A stretch of DNA of 64,000 nucleotides from Streptomyces sp. NBC_01428. GTDB taxonomy: Bacteria > Actinomycetota > Actinomycetes > Streptomycetales > Streptomycetaceae. The notes below the pieces were generated by a model that ran no database searches, was not told where the DNA came from, and was given only the letters and a program-made list of their open reading frames with translations. Location of the stretch: the NCBI RefSeq assembly GCF_036231965.1, contig NZ_CP109499.1, positions 3,286,001 to 3,350,000 of the forward strand, written 5' to 3'. The translations under genes and the position numbers were made by a program. Position 1 is the first letter of the stretch; every line of letters starts with the position of its first letter. This document shows positions 43,362 to 52,556 of the stretch, in pieces.

Positions 43362-44582
43362 ATGTCAGGAAGGCTTCTGCGTCTGGTCTGTACGGCTGCG
43401 GTGGTGACGGGAGCACTGCTCGCGCCGTCCCCCGCGGTGGCCGTCCCGGACCCCGCCCCGACCGCCGACAGCTCCGACAACTCCGCCGGCCTCGCGACAG
43501 ACGGCGGAGATGGCACCGACGGCGCCGCCGCCCCCGACGCCCCGCGGTCCGCGGCCACACTCCTGACGGAGCTTCAGCGGCTGTACCGGGAGGCCGAGAA
43601 GGCCACCGAGACGTACAACGGCACCGCGGAGAAGCTGAAGAAGCAGCGCGCGGAGACCGACCGGCTCGACGCCCGCCTCGCCACGGCCCGCCTCTCGCTG
43701 CACGACAGCCGCGGTGCCGCCGGACGGCTGGCCCGGCAGCAGTACCAGAGCAGCGGCGAGATCTCCTCGTACGTACGGCTGCTGCTCGCCCGGGATCCGC
43801 AGCACGCGCTCGACCAGGGCCATGTGATCGGGCAGTTGTCGCTGGAGCGGGCCGAGACCGTGCAGCGGGTCAGCGGCAGCGAGAAGCGGATCGACGTGCT
43901 CGCGCGGGCGGCCCGCAAGGCGCTCGACGGTCAGCTGTCGCTCGCCGGACGGCAGAAGAAGGAACGCGACGCGGTGCGCGCGCGCCTCGACGCCGTGCAG
44001 AAGCTGCTCGCCTCGCTGACCGCGGACCAGATCGCCGAACTGAACAGGACCGAGAAGGCCGGGACGGACACGGCGCAGCGGACCCTCATGACGTCCGGAG
44101 CGCTCAGCACCGAGCGGGCGCCGTCGTCGGCGGGCGAGCGGGCCGTGCGCTACGCCGTCGGACAGATCGGCAAGCCCTACGAGTGGGGCGCCGAGGGCCC
44201 GGCCGCCTACGACTGCTCGGGGCTCACCTCACAGGCCTGGGACCGGGCGGGGCAACCCGTGCCGCGCACCAGTCAGGAGCAGTGGGCCGACCTCCCGAGG
44301 GTCCCGCTGGACGAGCTGCGCCCCGGCGACCTGGTGGTCTACTTCCCCGAGGCCACGCACGTCGCCCTCTACCTGGGCGGCGGCATGGTCGTGCAGGCGC
44401 CGCGGCCCGGCACCGACGTCAAGGTCTCCCCCATCGCGGCCAACCCGCTGCTCGGCGCGGTCCGCCCCGACCCGGGCGGGGAGCCCCTGCGGCACTACAC
44501 GCCGCCGAAGCTCCCCGAGAACGCCACGGACGGAAGCGACGAGGGCTACGCCTCCGTCGCCCCGGCGACCGAGGCCAGGTAG
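43362..44582 (+). CDS. NlpC/P60 cell-wall endopeptidase
   Basis: 406 residues with GGAGGTG ahead of the ATG. A signal peptide (to about 27) is followed by a coiled-coil region (about 60-225, rich in Lys/Glu/Leu heptads). The NlpC/P60 domain has Cys285 in AYDCSGL and His333 in THVALYLGGG. These secreted enzymes cut peptide stems of peptidoglycan. The 3' end overlaps the convergent flavoprotein gene by 37 bases. Confidence 0.92.
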   Translation: MSGRLLRLVCTAAVVTGALLAPSPAVAVPDPAPTADSSDNSAGLATDGGDGTDGAAAPDAPRSAATLLTELQRLYREAEKATETYNGTAEKLKKQRAETDRLDARLATARLSLHDSRGAAGRLARQQYQSSGEISSYVRLLLARDPQHALDQGHVIGQLSLERAETVQRVSGSEKRIDVLARAARKALDGQLSLAGRQKKERDAVRARLDAVQKLLASLTADQIAELNRTEKAGTDTAQRTLMTSGALSTERAPSSAGERAVRYAVGQIGKPYEWGAEGPAAYDCSGLTSQAWDRAGQPVPRTSQEQWADLPRVPLDELRPGDLVVYFPEATHVALYLGGGMVVQAPRPGTDVKVSPIAANPLLGAVRPDPGGEPLRHYTPPKLPENATDGSDEGYASVAPATEAR

Positions 44583-45808
44583 GCGCCCGTCTTCTCCGGG
44601 TCGTAGAAGAAGTTCTCGAAGTCGGCCGGGTTGTTGAAGCCGTTGGCGAAGCGGTCGGCGACGGGCTGGAGCTGGCCGGCCGCGCCGATCAGGTTGAGCA
44701 CGTGCTCCGGCGGGGCGCCGAGCATGGCGTTCGTCCACTTGGTGACGTGCTGCGCGGTGTCCCAGTAGCGGTCGAACGTCGCCTGCATCCACTCCTCGTC
44801 GAACGGCTTGTCGCCGTGCTCGACGATCGAGGCGAGGTAGGCGGCGGCGCACTTGGACGCCGAGTTGGAGCCCTGGCCGGTGATCGGGTCGTTGGCCACG
44901 ACGACGTCGGCGACACCGAGGACCAGGCCGCCGCCGGGCAGCCGGCCGATCGGGTTGCGGACCGTCGGGGCGTAGCGCCCGGACAACGTGCCGCCCGCGT
45001 CGGTGAGTTCGACGTTCGTCGCCCGCGCGTACTCCCAGGGCGTGAACCGCTCCATGAGTTCCAGGGTGAGCGAGAGGTGCTCGGCGGGGTCCTTGACGCC
45101 GTTGAAGACGTCGAGCGGGCCGCCGGGGACGCCCTCCCAGAAGAGGATGTCGGCGCGGCCCGAGGTGGTGAGGGTCGGCATGATGAACAGCTCGCCGACG
45201 CCCGGGACCAGGTTGCAGCGCACGGCGTCGAAGTCCGGGTGCTCGGGGCGCGGGCCCAGACCGTGGACGTAGGCGACCGCGAGGGCGCGCTGCGGCTCGG
45301 TGTACGGCGAGCGGGAGGCGTCGCGGCCGAACATGGAGACGAGTTCGCCCTTGCCGGCCGAGACCAGCACCAGGTCGTACGTGCGGGAGAAGTAGTCGAG
45401 GTCGGAGACGGCCGCGCCGTGGATGACGAGTTGGCCGCCGCGCTGGGCGAAGGTCTCCATCCAGCCGGCCATCTTGACCCGCTGGTCGACCGACTGCGCG
45501 TATCCGTCGAGCGTGCCGACCCAGTCGATGGCGCGCTGCGAGGGGCCCGGGTCGAAGGAGCCGGGGGCGGCGACCGAGACGCCGAGGCCCTCGATCCGCG
45601 GGGCCTGGGACTCCCAGAAGTTCAGCTGGAGATCGCGCTCGTGCTGAAGTGCCGTGTCGAACATGCACTGTGTCGACATGACCCGGCCGGTGCGGATCTC
45701 GTCCGCCGTCCGGTTCGACATCAGGGTGACCTCGTATCCCTGCGACTGGAGGCCGAGGGCGAGCTGGAGTCCGGACTGGCCGGCTCCGACGACGAGTATC
45801 TTCCGCAT
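44546..45808 (-). CDS. Styrene-monooxygenase-like flavoprotein
   Basis: 420 residues, AGGAG 11 bases before the ATG. The N-terminal FAD-binding motif is VGAGQSGLQLALGL (6-19) and a late NDPITGQGSNSASKCAAAYL is typical of StyA-type monooxygenases, which use FADH2 from a separate reductase. It starts 31 bases after the conservon GTPase stop, on the same strand, so it sits where conservons often carry a cytochrome P450 gene. No reductase gene is adjacent. Confidence 0.82.
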   Translation of the reverse strand: MRKILVVGAGQSGLQLALGLQSQGYEVTLMSNRTADEIRTGRVMSTQCMFDTALQHERDLQLNFWESQAPRIEGLGVSVAAPGSFDPGPSQRAIDWVGTLDGYAQSVDQRVKMAGWMETFAQRGGQLVIHGAAVSDLDYFSRTYDLVLVSAGKGELVSMFGRDASRSPYTEPQRALAVAYVHGLGPRPEHPDFDAVRCNLVPGVGELFIMPTLTTSGRADILFWEGVPGGPLDVFNGVKDPAEHLSLTLELMERFTPWEYARATNVELTDAGGTLSGRYAPTVRNPIGRLPGGGLVLGVADVVVANDPITGQGSNSASKCAAAYLASIVEHGDKPFDEEWMQATFDRYWDTAQHVTKWTNAMLGAPPEHVLNLIGAAGQLQPVADRFANGFNNPADFENFFYDPEKTGAYLASVAGATEA

Positions 45809-45838
45809 GCGGGTGTTTCTCCTAGGACCTAGGCGTCC

Positions 45839-46477
45839 CTATTCGGGGCTGACTTCCAGCGCGTGGCCGACCACGGCCAGCAGGGTCTCGACGACCGAGA
45901 TCCGGCGGCGCGCGTCCATGATCATGACAGGTATGTGCGGGGGCACGGTCAGGGCCTCGCGCACGTCGTCCGGCTCGAACCGCTCGCTGCCGTCGAAGTG
46001 GTTGACGGCGACGACGTACGGCAGGCCGCAGCTCTCGAAGTAGTCGAGGGCCGGGAAGCAGTCCGACAGCCGACGGGTGTCGGCGAGGACCACCGCGCCG
46101 ATCGCGCCGCGCACCAGGTCGTCCCACATGAACCAGAACCGCTGCTGCCCCGGCGTACCGAAGAGGTAGAGCACCAGGTCGTCGTCGAGGGTGATGCGGC
46201 CGAAGTCCATGGCCACGGTGGTGGTCACCTTGTCCGGCGTCCCCGTGAGGTCGTCGGTCTCCTCGCTGGCCTGGGTCATCAGCGCCTCCGTCTGGAGAGG
46301 CGTGATCTCCGAGACGGCGGTGACCATGGTGGTCTTGCCGACGCCGAAGCCGCCCGCCACCACGATCTTGGTGGCGATCGGCGCACGCGTGCGGTCCGTC
46401 TGCCAGGCCTGAAGGTTCTCCTCATCGTCGAGGAGGGGGGCGACGCCAGGTGCGGCGTCAGAGACGACGGAGTCCAC
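45839..46477 (-). CDS. cvnD: Conservon GTPase (CvnD-like)
   Basis: 212 residues from a GTG within the DUF742 gene (20-base overlap). The G1 loop is GGFGVGKTT, DFGRI and FGTPGQQRFWFMW follow as G3, and NHFDG stands for NKxD, a change seen in this group. It belongs to the small ATP/GTP-binding proteins that pair with the conservon sensor and roadblock proteins in a membrane complex resembling eukaryotic G-protein signalling. Confidence 0.92.
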   Translation of the reverse strand: MDSVVSDAAPGVAPLLDDEENLQAWQTDRTRAPIATKIVVAGGFGVGKTTMVTAVSEITPLQTEALMTQASEETDDLTGTPDKVTTTVAMDFGRITLDDDLVLYLFGTPGQQRFWFMWDDLVRGAIGAVVLADTRRLSDCFPALDYFESCGLPYVVAVNHFDGSERFEPDDVREALTVPPHIPVMIMDARRRISVVETLLAVVGHALEVSPE

Positions 46478-46868
46478 TCAGCACCCTTTCCAGCAGAGCG
46501 CGGTCCGGCTGTCCCGGGCCGTGACCTGTTCCGTACACACGGATCTTTCCCTGGTCCGCCAGGTCGCTCAGCAGCACTCGGACCACGCCGAGGGGCATCC
46601 TGAGGAGGGCGGCGATCTCGGCCACCGTGCGCATACGGCGGCAGAGTTCGACGATGGCCCGCATCTCGGGCATGACCCGGGTGGCGAGCGAGCCGTTCGT
46701 CAGTTCCTTGCGTTCCTCCGGGGCCTCCAGCGCGGCCACGAAGGTCTCCACGAGCAGGACGTGCCCGAAGCGGGTCCGTCCGCCGGTGAGCGAGTAGGGG
46801 CGTACCCGGGCGGGCTTGCGGTCGCCGCCGCGCACGGGGAGCTTCTGAACACCGTTCGACACGGTCAT
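46458..46868 (-). CDS. cvnC: DUF742 protein of the conservon (CvnC-like)
   Basis: 136 residues, start overlapping the cvnB stop (ATGA). VRPYSLTGGRTRF near 23-35 and a winged-helix-like segment CRRMRTVAEIAALLRMPLGV near 76-95 identify DUF742. Such proteins bind the GTPase and may bind DNA. Confidence 0.92.
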   Translation of the reverse strand: MTVSNGVQKLPVRGGDRKPARVRPYSLTGGRTRFGHVLLVETFVAALEAPEERKELTNGSLATRVMPEMRAIVELCRRMRTVAEIAALLRMPLGVVRVLLSDLADQGKIRVYGTGHGPGQPDRALLERVLSGLRRL

Positions 46869-47368
46869 CGGGCACTCCCGAGCGCTTCGGCCTCAAGGGA
46901 TTTTCGGAGCTCGGTGCGCAGTTCGGGCGTGAGCACGTGTCCGGCCCGGCCGACGAAGAGCGCCATGTGGTACGCCACCACGCTCATGTCGCAGTCCGGG
47001 GAGCCGTGCACACCGAGGAGCGAGCCGTCGCTGATCGACATGACGAAGAGGCTGCCCTCCTCCATCGCGACCATCGTCTGCTTGACGCCGCCGCCGTCCA
47101 TCAGTTTGGCGGCCCCGATGGTGAGGCTGCCGATGCCGGAGACGATGGTGGCGAGGTCGGCCGCGGAACCCTTGGGTCCCGCGGGCCGGGTGGTGTCGGC
47201 CGTCCGGGCCTCGGCGTTGCGGCCGGGGTCGGAGGACAGCAGCAGCAGGCCGTCGGAGGAGACGACCGCGACCGACTGGAGGCCCGGCACCTCCTCGACG
47301 AGATTCGTCAACAGCCAGTGCAGGTTTCGGGCTTCGCTGCTCAGGCCGAAGGTACTGGGCGCGGTCAA
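46865..47368 (-). CDS. cvnB: Roadblock/LC7 protein of the conservon (CvnB-like)
   Basis: 167 residues from a TTG with GAGGAGG seven bases before it; the TTG overlaps the cvnA stop as TTGA. The roadblock fold is shown by VVSSDGLLLLSSDPGR near 35-50, the helix before MDGGGVKQTMVAMEEGSLFV, and VAYHMALFVGRAG near 131-143. In mglB-like fashion it is expected to act on the GTPase encoded by cvnD. Confidence 0.92.
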   Translation of the reverse strand: MTAPSTFGLSSEARNLHWLLTNLVEEVPGLQSVAVVSSDGLLLLSSDPGRNAEARTADTTRPAGPKGSAADLATIVSGIGSLTIGAAKLMDGGGVKQTMVAMEEGSLFVMSISDGSLLGVHGSPDCDMSVVAYHMALFVGRAGHVLTPELRTELRKSLEAEALGSAR

Positions 47369-50300
47369 CTGCTTGCCTCCTCGACGGTGCCCCCCGATGC
47401 TTCTACGTCCTGTGCGGTGCGCGGGCGCCCGGTGGGCGTGGATCCCGCGGGCGCGTGTGCGGTGGGCGCGGGTGCCGGCGGGGTGTGTCCCGCGGGGGCG
47501 GGTGTCTCCCCCGTCCGGTCGGCGATCTCGGCCTCCACTTCACGGCGGCCCTCGACCGCGCCCCGGTGGAACCCGCCGAGCCGGCGCCGCAGGGCGTCGG
47601 CGTCCACGCCGCCCACCCGGGGGCGCGGCGCCGCGGCGGGGGCGGAGATCTTCGGCGTCCGCTTGGGCAGGCCCTTGTCGGTGAGCCGGGGGCGCTCATC
47701 GGGGGCTCGCTCATGGCTGTCGGGGCCGATGGCGTAAGGGTCGGTGCCGGTGCCGGTCGGTGCGGGCGGCGGCTCCGAGGGCGCGGGGGCCGCGTCGGGG
47801 CGGGTTCCGGCTCCGGTGGACGCGGCTGCGGACGGGGTGCGTGTGCCGTCGCGGCGGGGCAGCGGCCCGGCGGAGACGTCCGTGCCGGACGGCGCCGGCG
47901 TGGCGCCGGAGTCCGGTTCGCCGAAGGCCGCGGGGGTCTCGGTGCCCGGGTAGGCCGCCGGGGCGGCGGGGTGCGGCTCCTGGGCGTCCGTCGCGAGGTC
48001 CGGGAGCAGCAGCTCCATGGTGGTCTCGGGCGTGGCCTCGGGTGCCGGGGCCGCGGCCGGGAGCGGCTCGCGGGGCGCCGGGATGACCGGGGTCTGCGCG
48101 GAGCCGGGCGCGGGGTCGGCGGCCTGCTCGGGCGTTCCGTCCGGGGTGGGGTCACCGGCGTCCCGTTCGGCCGCCTGGGCCGCGGCGATCAACGGGTCCT
48201 CGTCACCGGCGGGGGGCGGAGCGATGACCGAACGGCCGCGCAGGACGTTGGAGTTGGCCTCCGCGTCGGCGCCGGGCAGGGCGACCGAGGGGGCGGCTCC
48301 GGCGAGCCGGGTGGCCGGGGCCGGGACGGTGGACGAGGGCGCTGCCGCGAGCAGGGACTTCGGCAGGACGACCACGGCGGCCACCCCGCCCTGCTTCTGC
48401 TCGCGCAGCTGTACGCGGACGCCGTGCCGGTGGGCGAGCCGGGCCACCACGTAGAGGCCGAGTCCGAGGCCCTCGCCGCTCTCCTGGTCGTAGGCGTCCT
48501 CGGGGTCGAAGTCGGCGAGCCGGGTGTTGAGCTGGCTCATCCGCTCGTCCGTCATGCCGATGCCCTCGTCCTGCACGGAGAGCATCACCTCGCCGCTCTC
48601 CAGGAGCCAGCCGGAGACCTCGATGGGCAGGTCGGGCGGCGAGAACGACGAGGCGTTCTCCAGGAGTTCGGCCACCAGGTGGCTGAGGTCGTCGGCGGCG
48701 AACCCGGCGAGGTGGGCGTGCGGCGGCAGCGCGGCGATCCGTACGCGCTCGTAGCGCTCGATCTCGCTGACCGCGGCCCGTACGACGTCGACCAGCGGGA
48801 CGGGGCTCGCGTGGTGCTGGACGTGTTCGGCGCCCGCGAGGACGAGGAGGTTCTCGCTGTGCCGCCGCATGACGGTGGCGAAGTGGTCGAGCTTGAAGAG
48901 GGTGGCGAGGCGGTCCGGGTCCTGTTCGCGTTCCTCGAGGCCCTCGATGACGCCGAGCTGTCGCTCCACCAGGCCGAGGGTGCGCAGCGCGAGGTTGACG
49001 AAGGTGCCGTGGATGGTGCCGCGGACCTGGTCCAAGTGGCTTGCCGCCGCCGCGAGTTCGATGCGGAGCTTGTCGCGCTCGTCGGCCATCAGCTGGCGCT
49101 GGCCGATGAGGTGCTTGCGGTCGCCTTCGAGGGTGGCGTGCCGCTCCTGGAGCGCCGCGGCGTGCTCGTGCAGCGCGTTGACGGAGCGGACCACCTGGGC
49201 GAACTCGTCGTTGCGGCCGGTGAACGTGACCGGCTCCTGGGAGCCGGGGTCGGCGGCGAGACGGGCCGAACCGCGGCGGAGCACGGAGAGCGGCCGGGTG
49301 AGCGTGCGGGCCATGGCCATCGTGACGCCGACCGCGACGAGGAGGAGCGCGCCGAGGAGGACGACGCGGATCTCCAGGGCGGTGACGTCGTCGTCGCGGA
49401 GCTGTTCGAGGTCCTTGGTGCGGTGGTCGTTCAGCGAGGACTCGGCGCCGCGCATCAGGTCGATGCGGGCGGACAGCGCGGCGTTCAGCTTCTCCGCGGA
49501 GGTGTCGAGTTCCCCGTCCGCGAGCTTCGGTTCGTCCGTGAGGCCCGCCAGGTACTTGTCCGCGGAGCCGACGTCGGGGCCGGTGACCGTGGAGTCGTAG
49601 GAGGTGACGGCCTTCTCGGGTGCCGTCTCCCGGAAGCCGGCGAGGGCCGCGTCGGAGCGGACCCGGGCCTGCTGGGCGGCGCCGCTCAGCGCGTCGCGCT
49701 GCTTGGCGCCGGCGGCCGAGGAGGTGTTCGTGGTGGTCGCCAGGCCCGTGATGGGGTCGACGACGGTCTGCGTGGTGCGCGGGATGGCGAGGGCCGCGAG
49801 GAGCAGGCCGCGGGCAGCGGCGGACTGCTGGACGGCGGTGTCCAGTTCGGCGAGCGCGTGCGCGCCGGAGCCGGCCCGGACCGGCATGCGGTCGGCCAGG
49901 TCCTCGGCGAGGGCGTGGAGTTCGGCGATGGCCTCGGAGTACGCCTGGTGCGCTTCGAGGGCGGAACTCTTGCCGGTGAGGGCCGCGCGCCGCAGAGCGG
50001 CGATCCCGTCCAGGTCCTTGAGGAGTGCGGCGGGGGCGTCCTCGTCGGCGCGCAGTTCGTCGACCTGCCGGTCGACGCGGGCGCCGCGCTGTTCGGAGGG
50101 CGCCTTGGCCTTGGGGCGGCCGGCGGCGACGTAGGAGGTGACGTCGTCGCGTTCGTCGGCCAGGGAGTGCGCGAGGGTGAGGGCCTGCTGGGTGCGCTGG
50201 GAGAGCGTCACCAGGTTCTGGGAGTCGTTCAGTTGCCGCGAGGCGGCCAGCACCGTGGGCGCGCCGGCTCCGGCGATGGCGGCCGCGACGACCGCCACGG

Positions 50301-50445
50301 CGACGATGAGCCGGTTGCGTACGTGGGCGGTCCTGCCCCGGCGTGTGGAGCCGGTGGCGTCGCCGACGGCGCCGCCCTCCGCGGAGGTGGAGACCGTCTT
50401 CTTGCCTGTGCGCCTCGGCCGCGTCTTCTGCACCGGTGCTCGCAT
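47365..50445 (-). CDS. cvnA: Conservon sensor kinase-like protein (CvnA-like)
   Basis: 1026 residues. The start ATG has only AGGA directly before it, so it is not certain. Two transmembrane segments (about 43-65 and 345-370) enclose a nitrate/nitrite-sensor-like extracellular region rich in helices. A HAMP region and a histidine-kinase-type ATPase follow: LVAELLENASSFSPPDLP, DEGIGMT and EGLGLGLYVVARLA. The usual phospho-accepting HisKA helix is not obvious, as in other CvnA proteins. The last 350 residues are Pro/Ala-rich and disordered. The operon cvnABCD and the flavoprotein gene is continuous. Confidence 0.93.
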   Translation of the reverse strand: MRAPVQKTRPRRTGKKTVSTSAEGGAVGDATGSTRRGRTAHVRNRLIVAVAVVAAAIAGAGAPTVLAASRQLNDSQNLVTLSQRTQQALTLAHSLADERDDVTSYVAAGRPKAKAPSEQRGARVDRQVDELRADEDAPAALLKDLDGIAALRRAALTGKSSALEAHQAYSEAIAELHALAEDLADRMPVRAGSGAHALAELDTAVQQSAAARGLLLAALAIPRTTQTVVDPITGLATTTNTSSAAGAKQRDALSGAAQQARVRSDAALAGFRETAPEKAVTSYDSTVTGPDVGSADKYLAGLTDEPKLADGELDTSAEKLNAALSARIDLMRGAESSLNDHRTKDLEQLRDDDVTALEIRVVLLGALLLVAVGVTMAMARTLTRPLSVLRRGSARLAADPGSQEPVTFTGRNDEFAQVVRSVNALHEHAAALQERHATLEGDRKHLIGQRQLMADERDKLRIELAAAASHLDQVRGTIHGTFVNLALRTLGLVERQLGVIEGLEEREQDPDRLATLFKLDHFATVMRRHSENLLVLAGAEHVQHHASPVPLVDVVRAAVSEIERYERVRIAALPPHAHLAGFAADDLSHLVAELLENASSFSPPDLPIEVSGWLLESGEVMLSVQDEGIGMTDERMSQLNTRLADFDPEDAYDQESGEGLGLGLYVVARLAHRHGVRVQLREQKQGGVAAVVVLPKSLLAAAPSSTVPAPATRLAGAAPSVALPGADAEANSNVLRGRSVIAPPPAGDEDPLIAAAQAAERDAGDPTPDGTPEQAADPAPGSAQTPVIPAPREPLPAAAPAPEATPETTMELLLPDLATDAQEPHPAAPAAYPGTETPAAFGEPDSGATPAPSGTDVSAGPLPRRDGTRTPSAAASTGAGTRPDAAPAPSEPPPAPTGTGTDPYAIGPDSHERAPDERPRLTDKGLPKRTPKISAPAAAPRPRVGGVDADALRRRLGGFHRGAVEGRREVEAEIADRTGETPAPAGHTPPAPAPTAHAPAGSTPTGRPRTAQDVEASGGTVEEASS

Positions 50446-50804
50446 TCCTGACTCGTGTACCCATCTGGGGCCCGGGTGACGTCCCGTCGATCGCGGCGTC
50501 CGCCCGGTACGGCTCCCGACCCTCCCAGTGCCGGTGGGCGGTGGTCCCGCTTCGTCCGGCCCGCCACCCGAAGGAGTGAACCCCGGAGGGGAGTTGGCGG
50601 GCAAGTTCCTGCGGCGCTTGCCACGGGCCCGCGCGGCGGGCCGGTTGGACGTCGGGACCGGGCTTTGGCAGTATTCGCCGCCACGTGTTCCCGGAGTCGA
50701 TCATTCCATGCCAAACCCGGCTTCCGGGCTGGTGGTCGGCAGGAGTTCGGCGACCGTTGCCGGGCTTTCGTGAGCCTTGTGAAGGGCTCGTGCAGACTGG
50801 CGTG
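50446..50804. other. Divergent intergenic region between cvnA and the phosphatase gene
   Basis: No supported gene in 359 bases. It must hold the conservon promoter on the minus strand and the phosphatase promoter on the plus strand; no convincing consensus element was identified. Confidence 0.4.
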
Positions 50805-51593
50805 ATGCGCACTGAACTCGTCACGGAGCCCGGCGACCCGGCCCGCCCCAATGAGGACTTCGCATCGGTCGGGCTTCCCGCTTCAGGACAGGGCGGTTCA
50901 CTCGTCGTGCTGGACGGGGTGACTCCGCCCCGGAGCGACTACGGCTGTCGGCACACGGTCGCCTGGTTCTCCGCGCGGCTCGGCGGAGCCCTGCTCGAAC
51001 TGTCCGTTTCGCAGGGCGATGTGACGCTGCGGGAGGTGCTGGCCGAGGCGATCCGCCGGGTGGCCGACGCGCACGCCGCGACCTGTGACCTTTCTCACCC
51101 AAGGACGCCTCAGGCAACCGTCGTCCTCGTACGGTGGTCCGCCTCCGAGGTCGAGTATCTGGTCCTGTCCGACTCGGCCCTGCTGGTGGAATCGCCCGCC
51201 GGCGAGGTGACCGCGCTGCTCGACGACCGCCTCTCCCGCGTGCCGCGCGCCTCCCTCGCCTCGGACGCGGTGGCCGATGCCACCGTCCGCAACAGGGAGG
51301 GCGGCTTCTTCACGGCGGCGGCGGATCCGGCGGTGGCCGCCCGCGCGGTGACGGGCACGCTGCCCCGCGCCTCGGTCCGCGCCCTGGCCGCTCTCACGGA
51401 CGGCGCCACCCGCTGGGTGGAGAAGTTCCACGAGGGCGACTGGGCCGATCTGTTCGCGCTGGTGCGCAAGGAGGGCTCCGCGTCCCTCGTGGACCGCGTC
51501 AGGGAACTGGAGCGCGCGGACGCGGTGGAGCGGCTGCACCTGCGGCGGAGCAAGACGCACGACGACGCGACGGTGCTGTTCGCGGAACTGTGA
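50805..51593 (+). CDS. PP2C-like protein phosphatase
   Basis: 262 residues. Metal-binding motifs of the PPM fold are present: RPNEDFASVG near 14-23, VVLDGVTPP near 34-42, LAALTDGATRW near 192-202 and KTHDDATVLFAEL at the end. Some positions differ from canonical PP2C (DGVT rather than DGHGG), as in the small actinobacterial relatives. It is cytosolic and its target is unknown. Confidence 0.78.
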   Translation: MRTELVTEPGDPARPNEDFASVGLPASGQGGSLVVLDGVTPPRSDYGCRHTVAWFSARLGGALLELSVSQGDVTLREVLAEAIRRVADAHAATCDLSHPRTPQATVVLVRWSASEVEYLVLSDSALLVESPAGEVTALLDDRLSRVPRASLASDAVADATVRNREGGFFTAAADPAVAARAVTGTLPRASVRALAALTDGATRWVEKFHEGDWADLFALVRKEGSASLVDRVRELERADAVERLHLRRSKTHDDATVLFAEL

Positions 51594-51736
51594 GCGACGC
51601 CGGACCGTGCCGGGCGGTGCCGCCCGGCTGCGGACGGGCCTCCCATAAGGACGTTCGGCCGTGGGCGGACCTCTGCCTTCCGGCGTCCAGCCAGTCCAGC
51701 CAGTCCAGCCGCGGACGGGCCTCTCCGTTCCGAAGT

Positions 51737-52276
51737 TCAGCCGTGGGCGTGCTTCTCCATGCCGGAGTTCAGCTGGTGCAGCAGCCGGGCGAGTTCGGCG
51801 ACCTCGTCCTGGTCCCAGTGGGCGAGCTGGCGGACGTAGCGGGCACGGCGGGCCTCACGGACGCTGGTCACCCGGCCGCGGCCCTCGTCGGTGAGGTGGA
51901 CGAGCCAGGCGCGGCCGTCGGCCGGGTCGGGTTCGCGGGCGACGAGGCCCAACTCCTCCAGGGCGCGCAGCTGCCGGGACATGGTGGCCTTGCCGACGCC
52001 GATGTAGGCGGCGAGTTCGGTGGCGCGCTGGCGGCCGCACTCGTCGAGCCGGACGAGCAGCCCGTACGCGGCGGACTCCAGATCGGGGTGGACCTCGCGG
52101 GCCATCTCGCCCTGGCTGGCGCGGGCCCGGCGCAGGAACAGGGTCAACTCGCGTTCCAGGGACAGGAACTCGTGCACCCCGTCGCCGTGGTCCACGGGCC
52201 GGTCCGCCGCGTGGCCCGCTGCGTCGGACGCGTCGGACGCGACCGGACGCCCGTCGCCGTTGCCGTGATCGTGCAC
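51737..52276 (-). CDS. MarR-family regulator
   Basis: 179 residues from a GTG. After a His/Asp-rich N-terminus, the winged helix has RATELAAYIGVGKATMSRQL near 84-103 and the wing LVAREPDPADGRAWLVHLTD near 110-129. It probably controls its own gene and perhaps the divergent lysozyme gene. A palindrome at 52311-52326 is a candidate operator. Confidence 0.9.
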   Translation of the reverse strand: MHDHGNGDGRPVASDASDAAGHAADRPVDHGDGVHEFLSLERELTLFLRRARASQGEMAREVHPDLESAAYGLLVRLDECGRQRATELAAYIGVGKATMSRQLRALEELGLVAREPDPADGRAWLVHLTDEGRGRVTSVREARRARYVRQLAHWDQDEVAELARLLHQLNSGMEKHAHG

Positions 52277-52310
52277 GTCAGCACCCCTGACTCGGTTTCC
52301 CGATCCTGAA

Positions 52311-52326
52311 AGTTTCCGCCGGAACT
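52311..52326. promoter_or_regulatory. Imperfect palindrome upstream of the MarR gene
   Basis: AGTTTCCGCCGGAACT has complementary ends with one mismatched pair and lies 35 bases before the GTG start. MarR proteins bind palindromes of this size. Confidence 0.3.
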
Positions 52327-52556
52327 CGCCCGTTACCGCAGCTCCGCCAGTATTTCGCAGGCGTAGACCAACGGCAGCGCCCGGCCCCTCTTCCCACGCC
52401 GTGGTCTACGTGCGTAGCTTCTTTATCAGGCACTTATATCGCTGGCATGCGCACGCCATTCTGGGTCAACGACGACCTGTTCCCCAAGGCCCGCGTGCCC
52501 GCGCTCTCCCCCCACCGAGCTCCAGTGGAGCTCCATCGCCCTTCGGAGGCACGCAC

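Noticed and set aside
47455..50451. 998-codon plus-strand frame opposite cvnA
   Set aside because: Shadow of the conservon sensor gene; Gly/Arg/Val-rich with no motif.
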